A DNA stretch of 9,653 bases from an uncultured Alphaproteobacteria bacterium (GTDB lineage: Bacteria; Pseudomonadota; Alphaproteobacteria; CALKHQ01), in NCBI GenBank assembly GCA_937988735.1, contig CALKHQ010000025.1, positions 1 through 9,653 of the forward strand. Reading direction: 5' to 3'. The position numbers and the translations under genes were made by a program. The notes below the pieces were generated by a model. The model saw only the letters and a program-made list of their open reading frames with translations. It was not told the DNA's origin and ran no database searches. Of this stretch, positions 1-6,580 are shown piece after piece. Position 1 is the first letter of the stretch. Every line of letters begins with the position of its first letter.

Positions 1-131
1 ATGCCGAGGTTGAGCACGCCGGCGCGCTCGCAGATCAGCTCGCCGAGGGTGCCGAGGATCAGCGGGGGCGCGATCCGGATCGCCGCCGCCCAGAAGCTGA
101 CCGAGATCAGGATGTCGATCGCCGCGTCCAT
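1..131 (-). CDS. BMP-type ABC transporter permease 2 (partial, N-terminus only)
   Basis: Start of the second inner-membrane permease of the BMP/nucleoside-type ABC importer. Only about 43 codons are visible; the gene runs off the left edge. The ATG (131-129) overlaps the TGA of the upstream permease by one base (TGATG), which implies translational coupling. The visible peptide begins MDAAIDILISVSFWAAAIRI and contains GELICERAGVLNLGI, the hallmark N-terminal segment of this branch of the BPD_transp_2 family (NupQ/YufQ-like), where an 'ERAGVLNLGIEGMM' stretch precedes the next helix. It should pair with the permease encoded at 131-1228 to form the heterodimeric channel. The family call is strong despite the truncation; the substrate is inferred from the operon only. 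Confidence 0.85.
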   Translation of the reverse strand, partial: MDAAIDILISVSFWAAAIRIAPPLILGTLGELICERAGVLNLG

Positions 132-1228
132 CACGCCCTCTGCCCGAGCCGGATGCGGTAGCGGACGAACAGGCCCGCGATCAGCATCGTCAGCAGCGCC
201 GCGGCGACGATGAAGTCGGCGAGGTAGCTGGAGACCCCCAGCTCGCGGCTCATCGAATCCGCGCCGACGAAGACGGCGGAGAGGAAGAGCGCGGAGGCGA
301 TCACCCCCAGCGGGTTCAGCTGGGCCAGCATCGCCACCACGATCCCGGTGTAGCCGAAGCCGGGCGAGAGGTCGCTGGTCACATAGCCCTTGGCGCCGGC
401 CACCTCGACGGCGCCGGCCAGTCCGGCGAGTGCCCCCGACAGCGCGCCGACGCCGATCATGACCCGCCACACGGGGATGCCGGCGAAGGCGGCCGCCCGC
501 TGGTTGAGGCCGACGGCGCGCACCCGGTAGCCCCAGACCGAGCGGGAGATCAGCACCCACATCATGAGCGCGAAGGCGACGCCGATCAGCAGGCCGACGT
601 GAAGGCGCGTCCGCGCCACCAGTTTCGGCAGCTCGGCCGCCTCCGCCACCGGCACCGTCTGCGGCCAGCCCATGCCCATCGGGTCCTGCATCGGCCCTTC
701 CAGCATCCAGCCGACGAAGAGCAGGACGATGAAGTTGAGCAGCAGCGTGGTCACCACCTCGTCCACGCCGAGGTTGAGTTTCAGCAGCGTCGGGCCGAGC
801 ATCATCAGCGCGCCGGCCACGGCACCCGCCAGCAGGGACGCAGGCACCATGAACCAGGCCTGGGCACCGAGGGAGTCCGGGTCCGCCGGGGCGAAGGGGT
901 CGGCTGGGCCCAGCGCCATGGTGACGGCGACCGCGGCCAGCGCGCCCATGTAGAGCTGGCCCTCGGCGCCGATGTTCCACAGCCGCGCACGAAAGGCGAC
1001 CGCGGCGGCCAGCCCGGTGAAGATCAGGGGCGTCGAGCGGGTCAGCGTCTCGGTGATGGCGAGGTCGGTGCCGAGGGCGCCGTGGTACATCAGCCCGAAG
1101 GCACGTCCGATATCCACTCCCGCCCAGGCAAGCGGCATGGCGGCGATGATCAGGGCGGCGACGCCGGCGGCGATGGGCGCCAGGAGCGCGAGGGCGAACG
1201 GGGTCTGCGCCCGCGGTTCAAGCCGCAT
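131..1228 (-). CDS. BMP-type ABC transporter permease 1 (NupP/YufP-like)
   Basis: Membrane subunit of an ABC importer of the nucleoside/nucleobase type (BPD_transp_2 fold), 365 aa, a usual length for the family. Hydrophobic segments run from about residue 11 to 355. Family motifs are visible: NIGAEGQ at 85-91, GVDEVVTTLLLNFI at about 154-167, an EAA-like cytoplasmic loop RAVGLNQRAAAFAGIPV at about 237-253 that should contact the ATPase, and GYTGIVVAMLAQLNPLG at about 292-308. The residue 105-125 loop is Pro/Asp-rich and probably periplasmic. The ATG at 1228 lies inside the end of the ATPase gene (11-base overlap), with a GGGTGGG stretch just upstream as a possible ribosome binding site. Its stop overlaps the start of the second permease. 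B. subtilis NupP and Treponema/Borrelia BMP-associated permeases are the known relatives; the substrate here is not determined by sequence. Confidence 0.93.
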   Translation of the reverse strand: MRLEPRAQTPFALALLAPIAAGVAALIIAAMPLAWAGVDIGRAFGLMYHGALGTDLAITETLTRSTPLIFTGLAAAVAFRARLWNIGAEGQLYMGALAAVAVTMALGPADPFAPADPDSLGAQAWFMVPASLLAGAVAGALMMLGPTLLKLNLGVDEVVTTLLLNFIVLLFVGWMLEGPMQDPMGMGWPQTVPVAEAAELPKLVARTRLHVGLLIGVAFALMMWVLISRSVWGYRVRAVGLNQRAAAFAGIPVWRVMIGVGALSGALAGLAGAVEVAGAKGYVTSDLSPGFGYTGIVVAMLAQLNPLGVIASALFLSAVFVGADSMSRELGVSSYLADFIVAAALLTMLIAGLFVRYRIRLGQRA

Positions 1229-2765
1229 CGCCCACCCCCCAGCCGTCCACCGTCTTGCCCGCCATCAGCAGGCCCAGGGTCGCCCGGCTCAGGCCCGTGG
1301 CGTCGGCCGGCGCCGTCAGGCGCCCGCGATAGATCACGGCGATGCGGTCGGAGAGCTGCAGCAGCTCGTCGAGATCCTCCGAGATCAGCAGGATGCCGGC
1401 GCCGCGCGCCCGCGCGTCCAGCAGCCGGCCGTGCACATAGGCGACCGCACCCACGTCGAGGCCGCGGGTCGGCTGGTTGGCGAGGATCATCGCCGGCGAC
1501 AGGGCCATCACCCGGCCCAGGATCAGCTTCTGCATGTTGCCGCCGGAGAGCAGCCCGACGCGGATGCCGGGCCCGGGGCAGCGGATGTCGTAGGCGTCGA
1601 TCAGGGAGCGCGCCCGGCGCGTCGCCTCGGCGCGGCGCAGCAGCCCGAACCGGCGGAAGGCCGGGGTCGCGTGCTGCTCCAGGATGGCGTTCTCCCAGAG
1701 GTTCATGTCGGCGATGACACCGTCGCGGTGGCGGTCCTCGGGAATGCGGCCGACGCCGGCGCGTGCCATGGCCGCCGGGCTCCCGACCGGCGCCGGCGCC
1801 TGGTTCAGCCGGACGGTGCCGGAATCCGGCCGCGCCATGCCGCTGATCAGCTCCGACAGCGCGAGCTGGCCGTTGCCGGAGACGCCGGCGATGCCGACGA
1901 TCTCGCCCTGGCGCACCACGAGCGACAGCGATTCCAGCCCGGTTCCGCCATCGGCGGGGCGGTAGGTGACATCGGTCAGCTCCAGCACCGGCGCGCCCGG
2001 GGCCTGCGGCGTCCGCTTCGGCTGGGTCAACGCCTCGCCGACCATCAGCCCGGCGAGCGTCGCCGCATCGGCGTCGGCGGTCCGGGTCTCGGCGACGACG
2101 CGGCCGCGGCGCATCACCATCACCCGGTCGCTGATCGCCTGCACTTCGCCCAGCTTGTGGGAGATGAAGATCACGGCGAGCCCGCGCGCGGTGAGCCGGC
2201 GCAGGATGGCGAAGAGCTGCTCCGCCTCCTGCGGGGTCAGCACGGCGGTGGGCTCGTCGAGGATGAGGATTCGCGCGTTCCGGTAGAGCGCCTTCAGGAT
2301 CTCGACCCGCTGGCGTTCGCCCACCGACATCCGCGCTACCTGGCGGTCGAGGTCGACCTTGAGACCCGAGCCCTCCATCAGCTCGGTGAGCTTGGCGCGC
2401 GCGGCCCGGATCGCCCGCGCCGGCCGCCACAGCGATTCCGCCCCCAGGGTAATGTTGTCGAAGGCGCTGAGATTGTCCGCCAGCGTGAAGTGCTGGTGGA
2501 CCATGCCGATGCCCGCCTCCAGCGCCGCGTGGGGTGAGCCGGCCTTCAGCGGCACCAGCGTGCCGTCGGGCCCGGCGCATTCCACCGTGCCGGCGTCGGC
2601 CACGTAATGGCCGAACAGGATGCTCATCAGCGTCGTCTTGCCGGCGCCGTTTTCCCCCAGCAAAGCCAGCACCTCGCCGGCATGCAGCACGAGGTCGATC
2701 CCGTCGTTGGCGACGACGGGACCGAACCGCTTGGTGACACCGGTGAGCTTGAGGACGACGGTCAC
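1218..2765 (-). CDS. BMP-type ABC transporter ATP-binding protein (two fused NBDs, NupO/YufO-like)
   Basis: Cytoplasmic energy-coupling subunit, 515 aa, made of two tandem ABC domains as usual for nucleoside- and sugar-type importers. Domain 1 is intact: Walker A GENGAGKTT at 37-45, Q-loop near VHQHF (89-93), signature SVGERQ at 147-152, Walker B ILILDEP at 166-172, and switch His203. Domain 2 is degenerate: GVSGNGQ at 294-300 lacks the Walker A Lys-Thr, the Walker B region reads ILANQPTRGLD (427-437) without the catalytic Glu, and the switch position reads SEDLDE instead of having His. The domain 2 signature LSGGNMQK (406-413) is intact, so it can complete the active site with domain 1 Walker A. 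This asymmetry is normal in the family. The start is GTG at 2765, preceded by GGAGAG about 10 bases upstream. The 3' end overlaps the permease gene by 11 bases. Confidence 0.95.
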   Translation of the reverse strand: MTVVLKLTGVTKRFGPVVANDGIDLVLHAGEVLALLGENGAGKTTLMSILFGHYVADAGTVECAGPDGTLVPLKAGSPHAALEAGIGMVHQHFTLADNLSAFDNITLGAESLWRPARAIRAARAKLTELMEGSGLKVDLDRQVARMSVGERQRVEILKALYRNARILILDEPTAVLTPQEAEQLFAILRRLTARGLAVIFISHKLGEVQAISDRVMVMRRGRVVAETRTADADAATLAGLMVGEALTQPKRTPQAPGAPVLELTDVTYRPADGGTGLESLSLVVRQGEIVGIAGVSGNGQLALSELISGMARPDSGTVRLNQAPAPVGSPAAMARAGVGRIPEDRHRDGVIADMNLWENAILEQHATPAFRRFGLLRRAEATRRARSLIDAYDIRCPGPGIRVGLLSGGNMQKLILGRVMALSPAMILANQPTRGLDVGAVAYVHGRLLDARARGAGILLISEDLDELLQLSDRIAVIYRGRLTAPADATGLSRATLGLLMAGKTVDGWGVGDAA

Positions 2766-2811
2766 GGCCGTCTCACTCTCCGCAACAGGACCATCATTCC
2801 GGGACCGTCAC

Positions 2812-2899
2812 GCACGGGCCGTTCCGCCCGTGCCGCAACGCCCGGCATGGTTCACCGTCCATGCCCCGTCCGCAGGATGGCCGGGACGGGCCCGGCCAT
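2812..2899. repeat. Three consecutive inverted repeats (hairpin array) between binding-protein and ATPase genes
   Basis: The 170-base gap between the binding-protein stop and the ATPase start holds three perfect inverted repeats: GCACGGGC/GCCCGTGC (2812-2819 with 2826-2833, 6-base loop), GGCATGG/CCATGCC (2844-2850 with 2859-2865, 8-base loop) and ATGGCCGGG/CCCGGCCAT (2877-2885 with 2891-2899, 5-base loop). Their centres are about 32-34 bases apart. None is followed by a T-run in the operon direction, so they do not look like intrinsic terminators. By analogy with other importer operons they could protect the 3' end of the binding-protein message or partly attenuate transcription, giving more binding protein than ATPase and permease. 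That role is inferred; the repeats are directly visible. Confidence 0.6.
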
Positions 2900-2935
2900 G
2901 GCGATGACGGGGAAGGGCGACGTGGAGACGTGCCG

Positions 2936-3922
2936 TCACCCGCGCTCCGCGCAGTTGCCGGACTTCGGCGCGGAGTCGTTGACGTTGACGCGGAACATGC
3001 CGGCCAGGATGTCCTGCTCCACCGCCTTCATCTGCTCGGCGACCTCTGCCGGCACGATGCTCTCGTCATAGACGACCGAGCCGCCGCCGTAGGACATGAA
3101 GCTGTACTGGCCGAAGTCGGCCGCCTCGAACGTGCCTGAGGCAACCGCCTGGATCGCCCGCTCCGCGGTCGGCTCGAAGTGCCACAGCGCGCTCGCCACC
3201 ACGGTGCCCGGATACTCGGACTGCGTGTCGATGACGTTGCCGATCGCGAGCACCCCGCGCTCCGACGCCGCGTCGGAGACGCCGTAGCGCTCGGCGTACA
3301 TCAGGTCGGCGCCGGCGTCGATCATGGCGAAGGCGGCTTCCTTGGCCTTCGGCGGGTCGTACCAGCTGCCGATGAAGGTCACCAGATACTCGATGTCCGG
3401 GTTCACCGCGCAGGCGCCATCGAGGAAGGCGTGCATCAGCCGGTTCACCTCGGGGATCGGATAACCGCCGACCATGCCGATCTTGTTGGTCTGGGTCAGC
3501 GCGCCGGCGATCACGCCGGTGAGGTAGGACGGCTCGTGGATCCAGTTGTCGAAGACCGCGAAGTTCGTGCCGCTCGGTCCGAAGCTGGAGCCGAACAGGA
3601 ACGCGGTCTCCGGATAGTCGGCGGCGACGTCCCGGGCCGCGCGCTCCCACGAGAAGGCCTCGCCGACGATGAGGTCGGCGCCGGCCTCCGCGTACTCGCG
3701 GGTGACGCGCTCGTTGTCGGTCTGGGCGACGTTCTCAGCCCACTGATAGACAATCTCGCCCCGTTCCTGGGCGGCGAGGAACGCCTTGTGCAGGCGGCTC
3801 ACCCACTGCTGCTCGACCGGGACGGTATAGATCGCCGCCACGTTGACCGGTTCCTGGGCACTCGCCGCCGTTGCCGTCAGCAGTGCCGCGACGCCGGCTG
3901 CCAGTCTCCAACGCATCTTCAT
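2936..3922 (-). CDS. BMP/PnrA-family ABC transporter substrate-binding protein
   Basis: Periplasmic ligand-binding protein of the BMP family (PF02608; relatives include Borrelia BmpA, Treponema PnrA and B. subtilis Med), 328 aa. It has a clear Sec signal peptide: basic MKMRWR, a hydrophobic stretch to about residue 20, and an ASA site with likely cleavage after residue 22. There is no lipobox Cys, so it should be soluble. Type I periplasmic-binding-fold features are visible: GADLIVGEAF (81-90), FAVFDNWIHEPSYLTGVIAG (121-140), NKIGMVGG (146-153), and AGADLMYAER (203-212), with a C-terminal segment similar to the rest of the family. The only two cysteines of the mature form (171 and 324) could form a disulphide. 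ATGs at 3922 and 3916 are both possible; GGGGAG and AAGGGG lie just upstream. It follows the amidohydrolase by 61 bases, which include a weak 6-bp stem (3955-3960 with 3970-3975). Ligand unknown; a purine, pyrimidine or nucleoside is likely from the family and neighbours. Confidence 0.93.
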   Translation of the reverse strand: MKMRWRLAAGVAALLTATAASAQEPVNVAAIYTVPVEQQWVSRLHKAFLAAQERGEIVYQWAENVAQTDNERVTREYAEAGADLIVGEAFSWERAARDVAADYPETAFLFGSSFGPSGTNFAVFDNWIHEPSYLTGVIAGALTQTNKIGMVGGYPIPEVNRLMHAFLDGACAVNPDIEYLVTFIGSWYDPPKAKEAAFAMIDAGADLMYAERYGVSDAASERGVLAIGNVIDTQSEYPGTVVASALWHFEPTAERAIQAVASGTFEAADFGQYSFMSYGGGSVVYDESIVPAEVAEQMKAVEQDILAGMFRVNVNDSAPKSGNCAERG

Positions 3923-3983
3923 GCCCCTTGCTCCCCTGTTCTGCTTGCGGGACTGCCGTCGCGCGGGCGGACGGCGGTGCGGC

Positions 3984-5243
3984 TCAGTGGCGGACGCTTT
4001 CCGCCGAGAAATCTATGCTACGGACCGCATTGCCGAGAGTCACCACGGATGCGCGCGGCGGGCTGCTCGCGATCTCGCGGCCCGCGCGGATCACGTGCAG
4101 CCGGGTCGCCTTCAGCCGCACGGCCTCCATCGGCGACGACGCCTGCAGCACGACCATGTCGGCGCGCCGGCCCGGCTCGATGCCGTAGTCGGGCAGGTTG
4201 AGCGCCCTCGCGCCGCCGTAGGTGATTGCGTCGAACACCTGCGCCTTGCGCTTCTCGCTGAGCAGCCGCCCGAAGTGGATGGCCATGTGGGCCACATCCA
4301 GCATGTCCTCCATGCCAAAGGCGTACCACGGGTCCATCACGCAATCCTGGCCGAAGCCGATGTTGACGCCGGCATCCCAGAGTGCCTCCACCCGCGTCAT
4401 CACCTTGAGGCAGGTGGCGCTGGTCATCGGGCTGACGATGACGTTGAGTCCCGCGTCGGCGATCTGCGGGATCAGCTTCATGGCGTAGTTGTCGTGAAAG
4501 GTGGTGAGCGACGTGCAGTGGCTGGCGCTGACCCGCCCGCCGAGGCCGAGGCGCTTGGTCTGGTAGGTCACGTGCTCGATCTGGCGCGACTGCGGGTCCA
4601 GCGTCTGGTCGGTGTGCATGTCCACCAGCAGACCGCGGTCGACGGCGATCTCGGCCAGCTCCCGCACCGACTCGTTGCCGAGCTGGGCGGTGAGCTCGAA
4701 GTCGGGGATGCCGCCGACGACGTCCAGTCCCATGTCCAGCGCCCGGCGCATCAGCTCGGTCGCGCCCTCGTAGCGGTAGTAGCCGTCCTGCGGGAAGGCG
4801 ACGAGCTGCAGGTCGATGTGCGGCCGCATCTGGTCGCGGACGTCGATCAGCGCCTCCACCTGCGGCAGCCGGTGGTCGCAGATGTCGACATGGGCGCGGA
4901 TGGCGAGCGTGCCCTGGGCGATGGCCCAGTGGCAGTAGTCGATCGCGCGGCGCTTGTAGTCGTCTGCCGACAGGGTGGCCTTGAGGTCGGCCCACAGGTC
5001 GATGCCCTCGTAGAGCTCGCCGCTCTCGTTGATCCGCGGGTTGCCGTGGGTGAGCACCGCGTCGAGATGCAGGTGGCAGTCCACGAACGGCGGCACCACC
5101 AGCCGGCCGGTGGCGTCGATGACCGTCCCGCCCTCGGCCGCAAGGCCCGGCTCGACGGCCACGATGCGGCCGTCCTTGCAGCCGATGTCGATTCCGGTGC
5201 GCCCGTCCTGAAGGGTGGCGCCCCTGATGATGAGGTCCAGCAT
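3984..5243 (-). CDS. Cytosine-deaminase-like amidohydrolase (CodA family) with altered catalytic residues
   Basis: Cytoplasmic metal-dependent hydrolase of the amidohydrolase superfamily, 419 aa from the ATG at 5243, close in length and colinear with E. coli CodA. A beta-sandwich start (LIIRGATLQDG) leads into a TIM barrel. Visible metal and substrate residues are HLH at 57-59, Gln152 in AFPQDG, His210, His242 (SASHCTS) and Asp300, followed by DPWY (304-307). Compared from memory with CodA, the catalytic Glu217 of HCDE is Gln213 here (HTDQ), His312 is Gln299 and the ring-contacting Asp314 is Cys301. It therefore probably deaminates or hydrolyses a nucleobase-like ring, but not necessarily cytosine. 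The reading frame is open to a GTG at 5330, but the ATG at 5243 aligns with the family N-terminus and has a purine-rich site 9 bases upstream. It is first in the operon with the importer. The family is certain; the substrate is not. Confidence 0.9.
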   Translation of the reverse strand: MLDLIIRGATLQDGRTGIDIGCKDGRIVAVEPGLAAEGGTVIDATGRLVVPPFVDCHLHLDAVLTHGNPRINESGELYEGIDLWADLKATLSADDYKRRAIDYCHWAIAQGTLAIRAHVDICDHRLPQVEALIDVRDQMRPHIDLQLVAFPQDGYYRYEGATELMRRALDMGLDVVGGIPDFELTAQLGNESVRELAEIAVDRGLLVDMHTDQTLDPQSRQIEHVTYQTKRLGLGGRVSASHCTSLTTFHDNYAMKLIPQIADAGLNVIVSPMTSATCLKVMTRVEALWDAGVNIGFGQDCVMDPWYAFGMEDMLDVAHMAIHFGRLLSEKRKAQVFDAITYGGARALNLPDYGIEPGRRADMVVLQASSPMEAVRLKATRLHVIRAGREIASSPPRASVVTLGNAVRSIDFSAESVRH

Positions 5244-5252
5244 GCGTTTGTT

Positions 5253-5263
5253 CTCTCTCCCCC
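5253..5263 (-). promoter_or_regulatory. Purine-rich ribosome binding site deciding the amidohydrolase start
   Basis: On the minus strand GGGGGAGAGAG lies 9 bases upstream of the ATG at 5243. It supports this start over the upstream in-frame GTG at 5330, whose extra 29 residues have no counterpart in CodA. Confidence 0.55.
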
Positions 5264-5269
5264 GGGTGA

Positions 5270-5298
5270 GATATGACAGCAACAACCATGCCGGACAA
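5270..5298 (-). promoter_or_regulatory. Candidate sigma-70-type promoter for the amidohydrolase/BMP importer operon
   Basis: Minus strand reads TTGTCC (5298-5293), 17 bases, then CATATC (5275-5270). The -35 is a 4/6 match and the -10 is weak, but the spacing is ideal and would place transcription start near 5263, about 20 bases ahead of the ATG. This is the only AT-richer patch in the divergent region. No clear operator repeat is seen around it. Tentative. Confidence 0.3.
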
Positions 5299-5433
5299 AG
5301 TGGAAAGCGGGCGGCTTGACGCACCTGCACAATGAACGCGTCCGGGGGCTGATCGTGGCGGCGCCGCGCGCCGCTCGGCGGGCATGGCGGCGGAGGCTGG
5401 GCAACCGGCGGTGGATGATGCTAGCGATTTGAC

Positions 5434-6441
5434 ATGCTGCGCGCGATCGCCATCCGGCTGCTGATCGTGGCGACCACCTTCCTGGGGGTCACCACGCTTG
5501 CCTTCGCGCTGATCCACATGATTCCCGGCGACCCGATCATGCTGATCGCCGGCGAGCGCGGGCTGAGCCCGGAGCGGCACGCGGCGCTGATGGCGCAGTA
5601 CGGCTTCGACCAGCCGCTGCTCGTCCAGTACGCGCGCTACATCCTCGATGTGCTGCAGGGCGACCTCGGCATCTCGATCAAGAGCAAGCGGCCGGTGCTG
5701 GACGAATTCCTCGCGCTCTTCCCCGCCACCGTGGAGCTCTCCTTCTTCGCCATGCTCCTGGCGGTGGCGATTGGCATCCCGGTGGGCGTGCTGGCGGCGG
5801 TGAAGCGGGGCACCATCCTCGACCACACGGTGATGGGCATCTCGCTCACCGGTTATTCGATGCCCATCTTCTGGTGGGCGCTGCTGCTGATCTGGCTGTT
5901 CTCGGTTACCTGGGGCCTGACCCCGGTGTCGAGCCGGCTCAACGTCATGTACTGGATCGAACCGGTCACCGGGTTTCACCTCATCGACTCGCTGCTGGCC
6001 GGTGACGGCGAGGCATTCTGGTCGGCCGTCTATCACCTCATCCTGCCCTCGATCGTGCTCGGTACCATTCCGCTGGCCGTGGTGGCGCGGATGACGCGCT
6101 CGGCGATGCTGGAGGTCCTGAACGAGGACTATGTGCGCACGGCCCGGGCCAAGGGCCTGTCGCCGGCCCGGGTGATCGGGCTCCACGCGCTGCGCAACGC
6201 GATGATCCCCGTGGTGACGGTGATCGGGCTGCAGGTGAGCGTGCTCCTCACCGGCGCCATCCTCACCGAGACGATCTTCGCCTGGCCGGGCATCGGCAAG
6301 TGGATGGTCGACGCGATCAGCCGCCGCGACTACCCGGTGGTGCAGGGCGGCGTGCTGCTGATCGCCACCACGGTGATCGTCGTCAACCTGACCGTGGACC
6401 TGCTCTACGGGGTGATCAATCCGCGGGTCCGCCGCCGGTGA
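5434..6441 (+). CDS. dppB: Dipeptide ABC transporter permease DppB (orphan)
   Basis: Inner-membrane permease of the DppB/OppB family, 335 aa against about 339 for E. coli DppB, which it resembles along its whole length. Shared landmarks are HMIPGDP (28-34), ERGLSPERHA (41-50), GDLGIS (76-81), IPVGVLAAVKRG (115-126), TGYSMPIFWW (139-148), ILPSIVLGTIPLAVVARMTR (203-222), the EAA-type loop EDYVRTARAKGLSPARVIGLHALRNA (231-256, ATPase contact), ETIFAWPG (279-286), RRDYPVVQGG (297-306) and the C-terminal VDLLYGVINPR (321-331). The ATG at 5434 is the only reasonable start, since an in-frame TAG lies at 5422-5424, yet no good Shine-Dalgarno precedes it. In E. coli it works with DppC, ATPases DppD/F and a periplasmic peptide-binding protein. 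None of these is adjacent here: the divergent upstream gene is the amidohydrolase and the downstream unit is ybjN-proC. It may use partners encoded elsewhere or be a relic with an intact frame. Confidence 0.95.
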   Translation: MLRAIAIRLLIVATTFLGVTTLAFALIHMIPGDPIMLIAGERGLSPERHAALMAQYGFDQPLLVQYARYILDVLQGDLGISIKSKRPVLDEFLALFPATVELSFFAMLLAVAIGIPVGVLAAVKRGTILDHTVMGISLTGYSMPIFWWALLLIWLFSVTWGLTPVSSRLNVMYWIEPVTGFHLIDSLLAGDGEAFWSAVYHLILPSIVLGTIPLAVVARMTRSAMLEVLNEDYVRTARAKGLSPARVIGLHALRNAMIPVVTVIGLQVSVLLTGAILTETIFAWPGIGKWMVDAISRRDYPVVQGGVLLIATTVIVVNLTVDLLYGVINPRVRRR

Positions 6442-6444
6442 ACC

Positions 6445-6459
6445 GCCGCCATCGGCGGC
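6445..6459 (+). terminator. Weak GC hairpin just after dppB
   Basis: GCCGCC (6445-6450), loop ATC, GGCGGC (6454-6459) begins four bases after the dppB stop. There is no downstream T-run, so it is at best a Rho-assisted terminator or 3'-end stabiliser. It could also be chance in a GC-rich sequence. Confidence 0.25.
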
Positions 6460-6566
6460 CCGGACACTGTCCACAGAAATTTCGCGGAGGCCCGCCACTT
6501 GCCGCTTGCGGCCGGAATCCCGCTTTCATAGGGTGCCGTGTGTGGTGTTCCGCGCGCGTCGCGCCA

Positions 6567-6576
6567 CAACATGTTG
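6567..6576. promoter_or_regulatory. 10-base perfect palindrome upstream of ybjN
   Basis: CAACATGTTG is self-complementary and sits about 58 bases before the YbjN start in a locally AT-richer patch. It could be an operator half-site pair for a small dimeric regulator. No convincing -35/-10 pair was found around it, so the role is speculative. Confidence 0.25.
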
Positions 6577-6580
6577 ATTC

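Noticed and set aside
1905..1945. Loss of Walker A Lys in the second ATPase domain as a sign of gene decay
   Set aside because: A degenerate second nucleotide-binding domain with an intact signature is the normal state of fused ATPases in nucleoside-type importers.
599..4201. Several long plus-strand frames (599-1717, 972-2537, 3179-4201) across the importer genes
   Set aside because: They are antisense to confidently identified ABC transporter genes, have Arg/Pro/His-rich low-complexity products and no ribosome sites.
3843..5276. Plus-strand 477-codon frame over the amidohydrolase
   Set aside because: Antisense shadow: repetitive Val/Asp/His/Arg composition with no recognisable fold, opposite a clear CodA-family gene.
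5244..5330. N-terminal extension of the amidohydrolase to the GTG at 5330
   Set aside because: The extra 29 residues are absent from CodA, would overlap the candidate promoter, and the ATG at 5243 has a better ribosome site.
5429..5434. Perfect -35 hexamer TTGACA overlapping the dppB start codon
   Set aside because: The matching -10 position 17 bases on (5452-5457, ATCCGG) bears no resemblance to TATAAT, and it lies in coding sequence.
5348..5472. 13-base direct repeat GCTGATCGTGGCG at 5348-5360 and 5460-5472
   Set aside because: A repeated 13-mer pair is expected by chance roughly once in a window this size, more so at this GC content; no further copies were seen.
4018..6498. Very long minus-strand open frame (826 codons) covering dppB and the amidohydrolase
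   Set aside because: Its composition (His, Arg, Gln, Asp, Gly-rich, no domain pattern) is typical of an antisense or off-frame shadow in GC-rich DNA, and it overlaps two well-supported genes.
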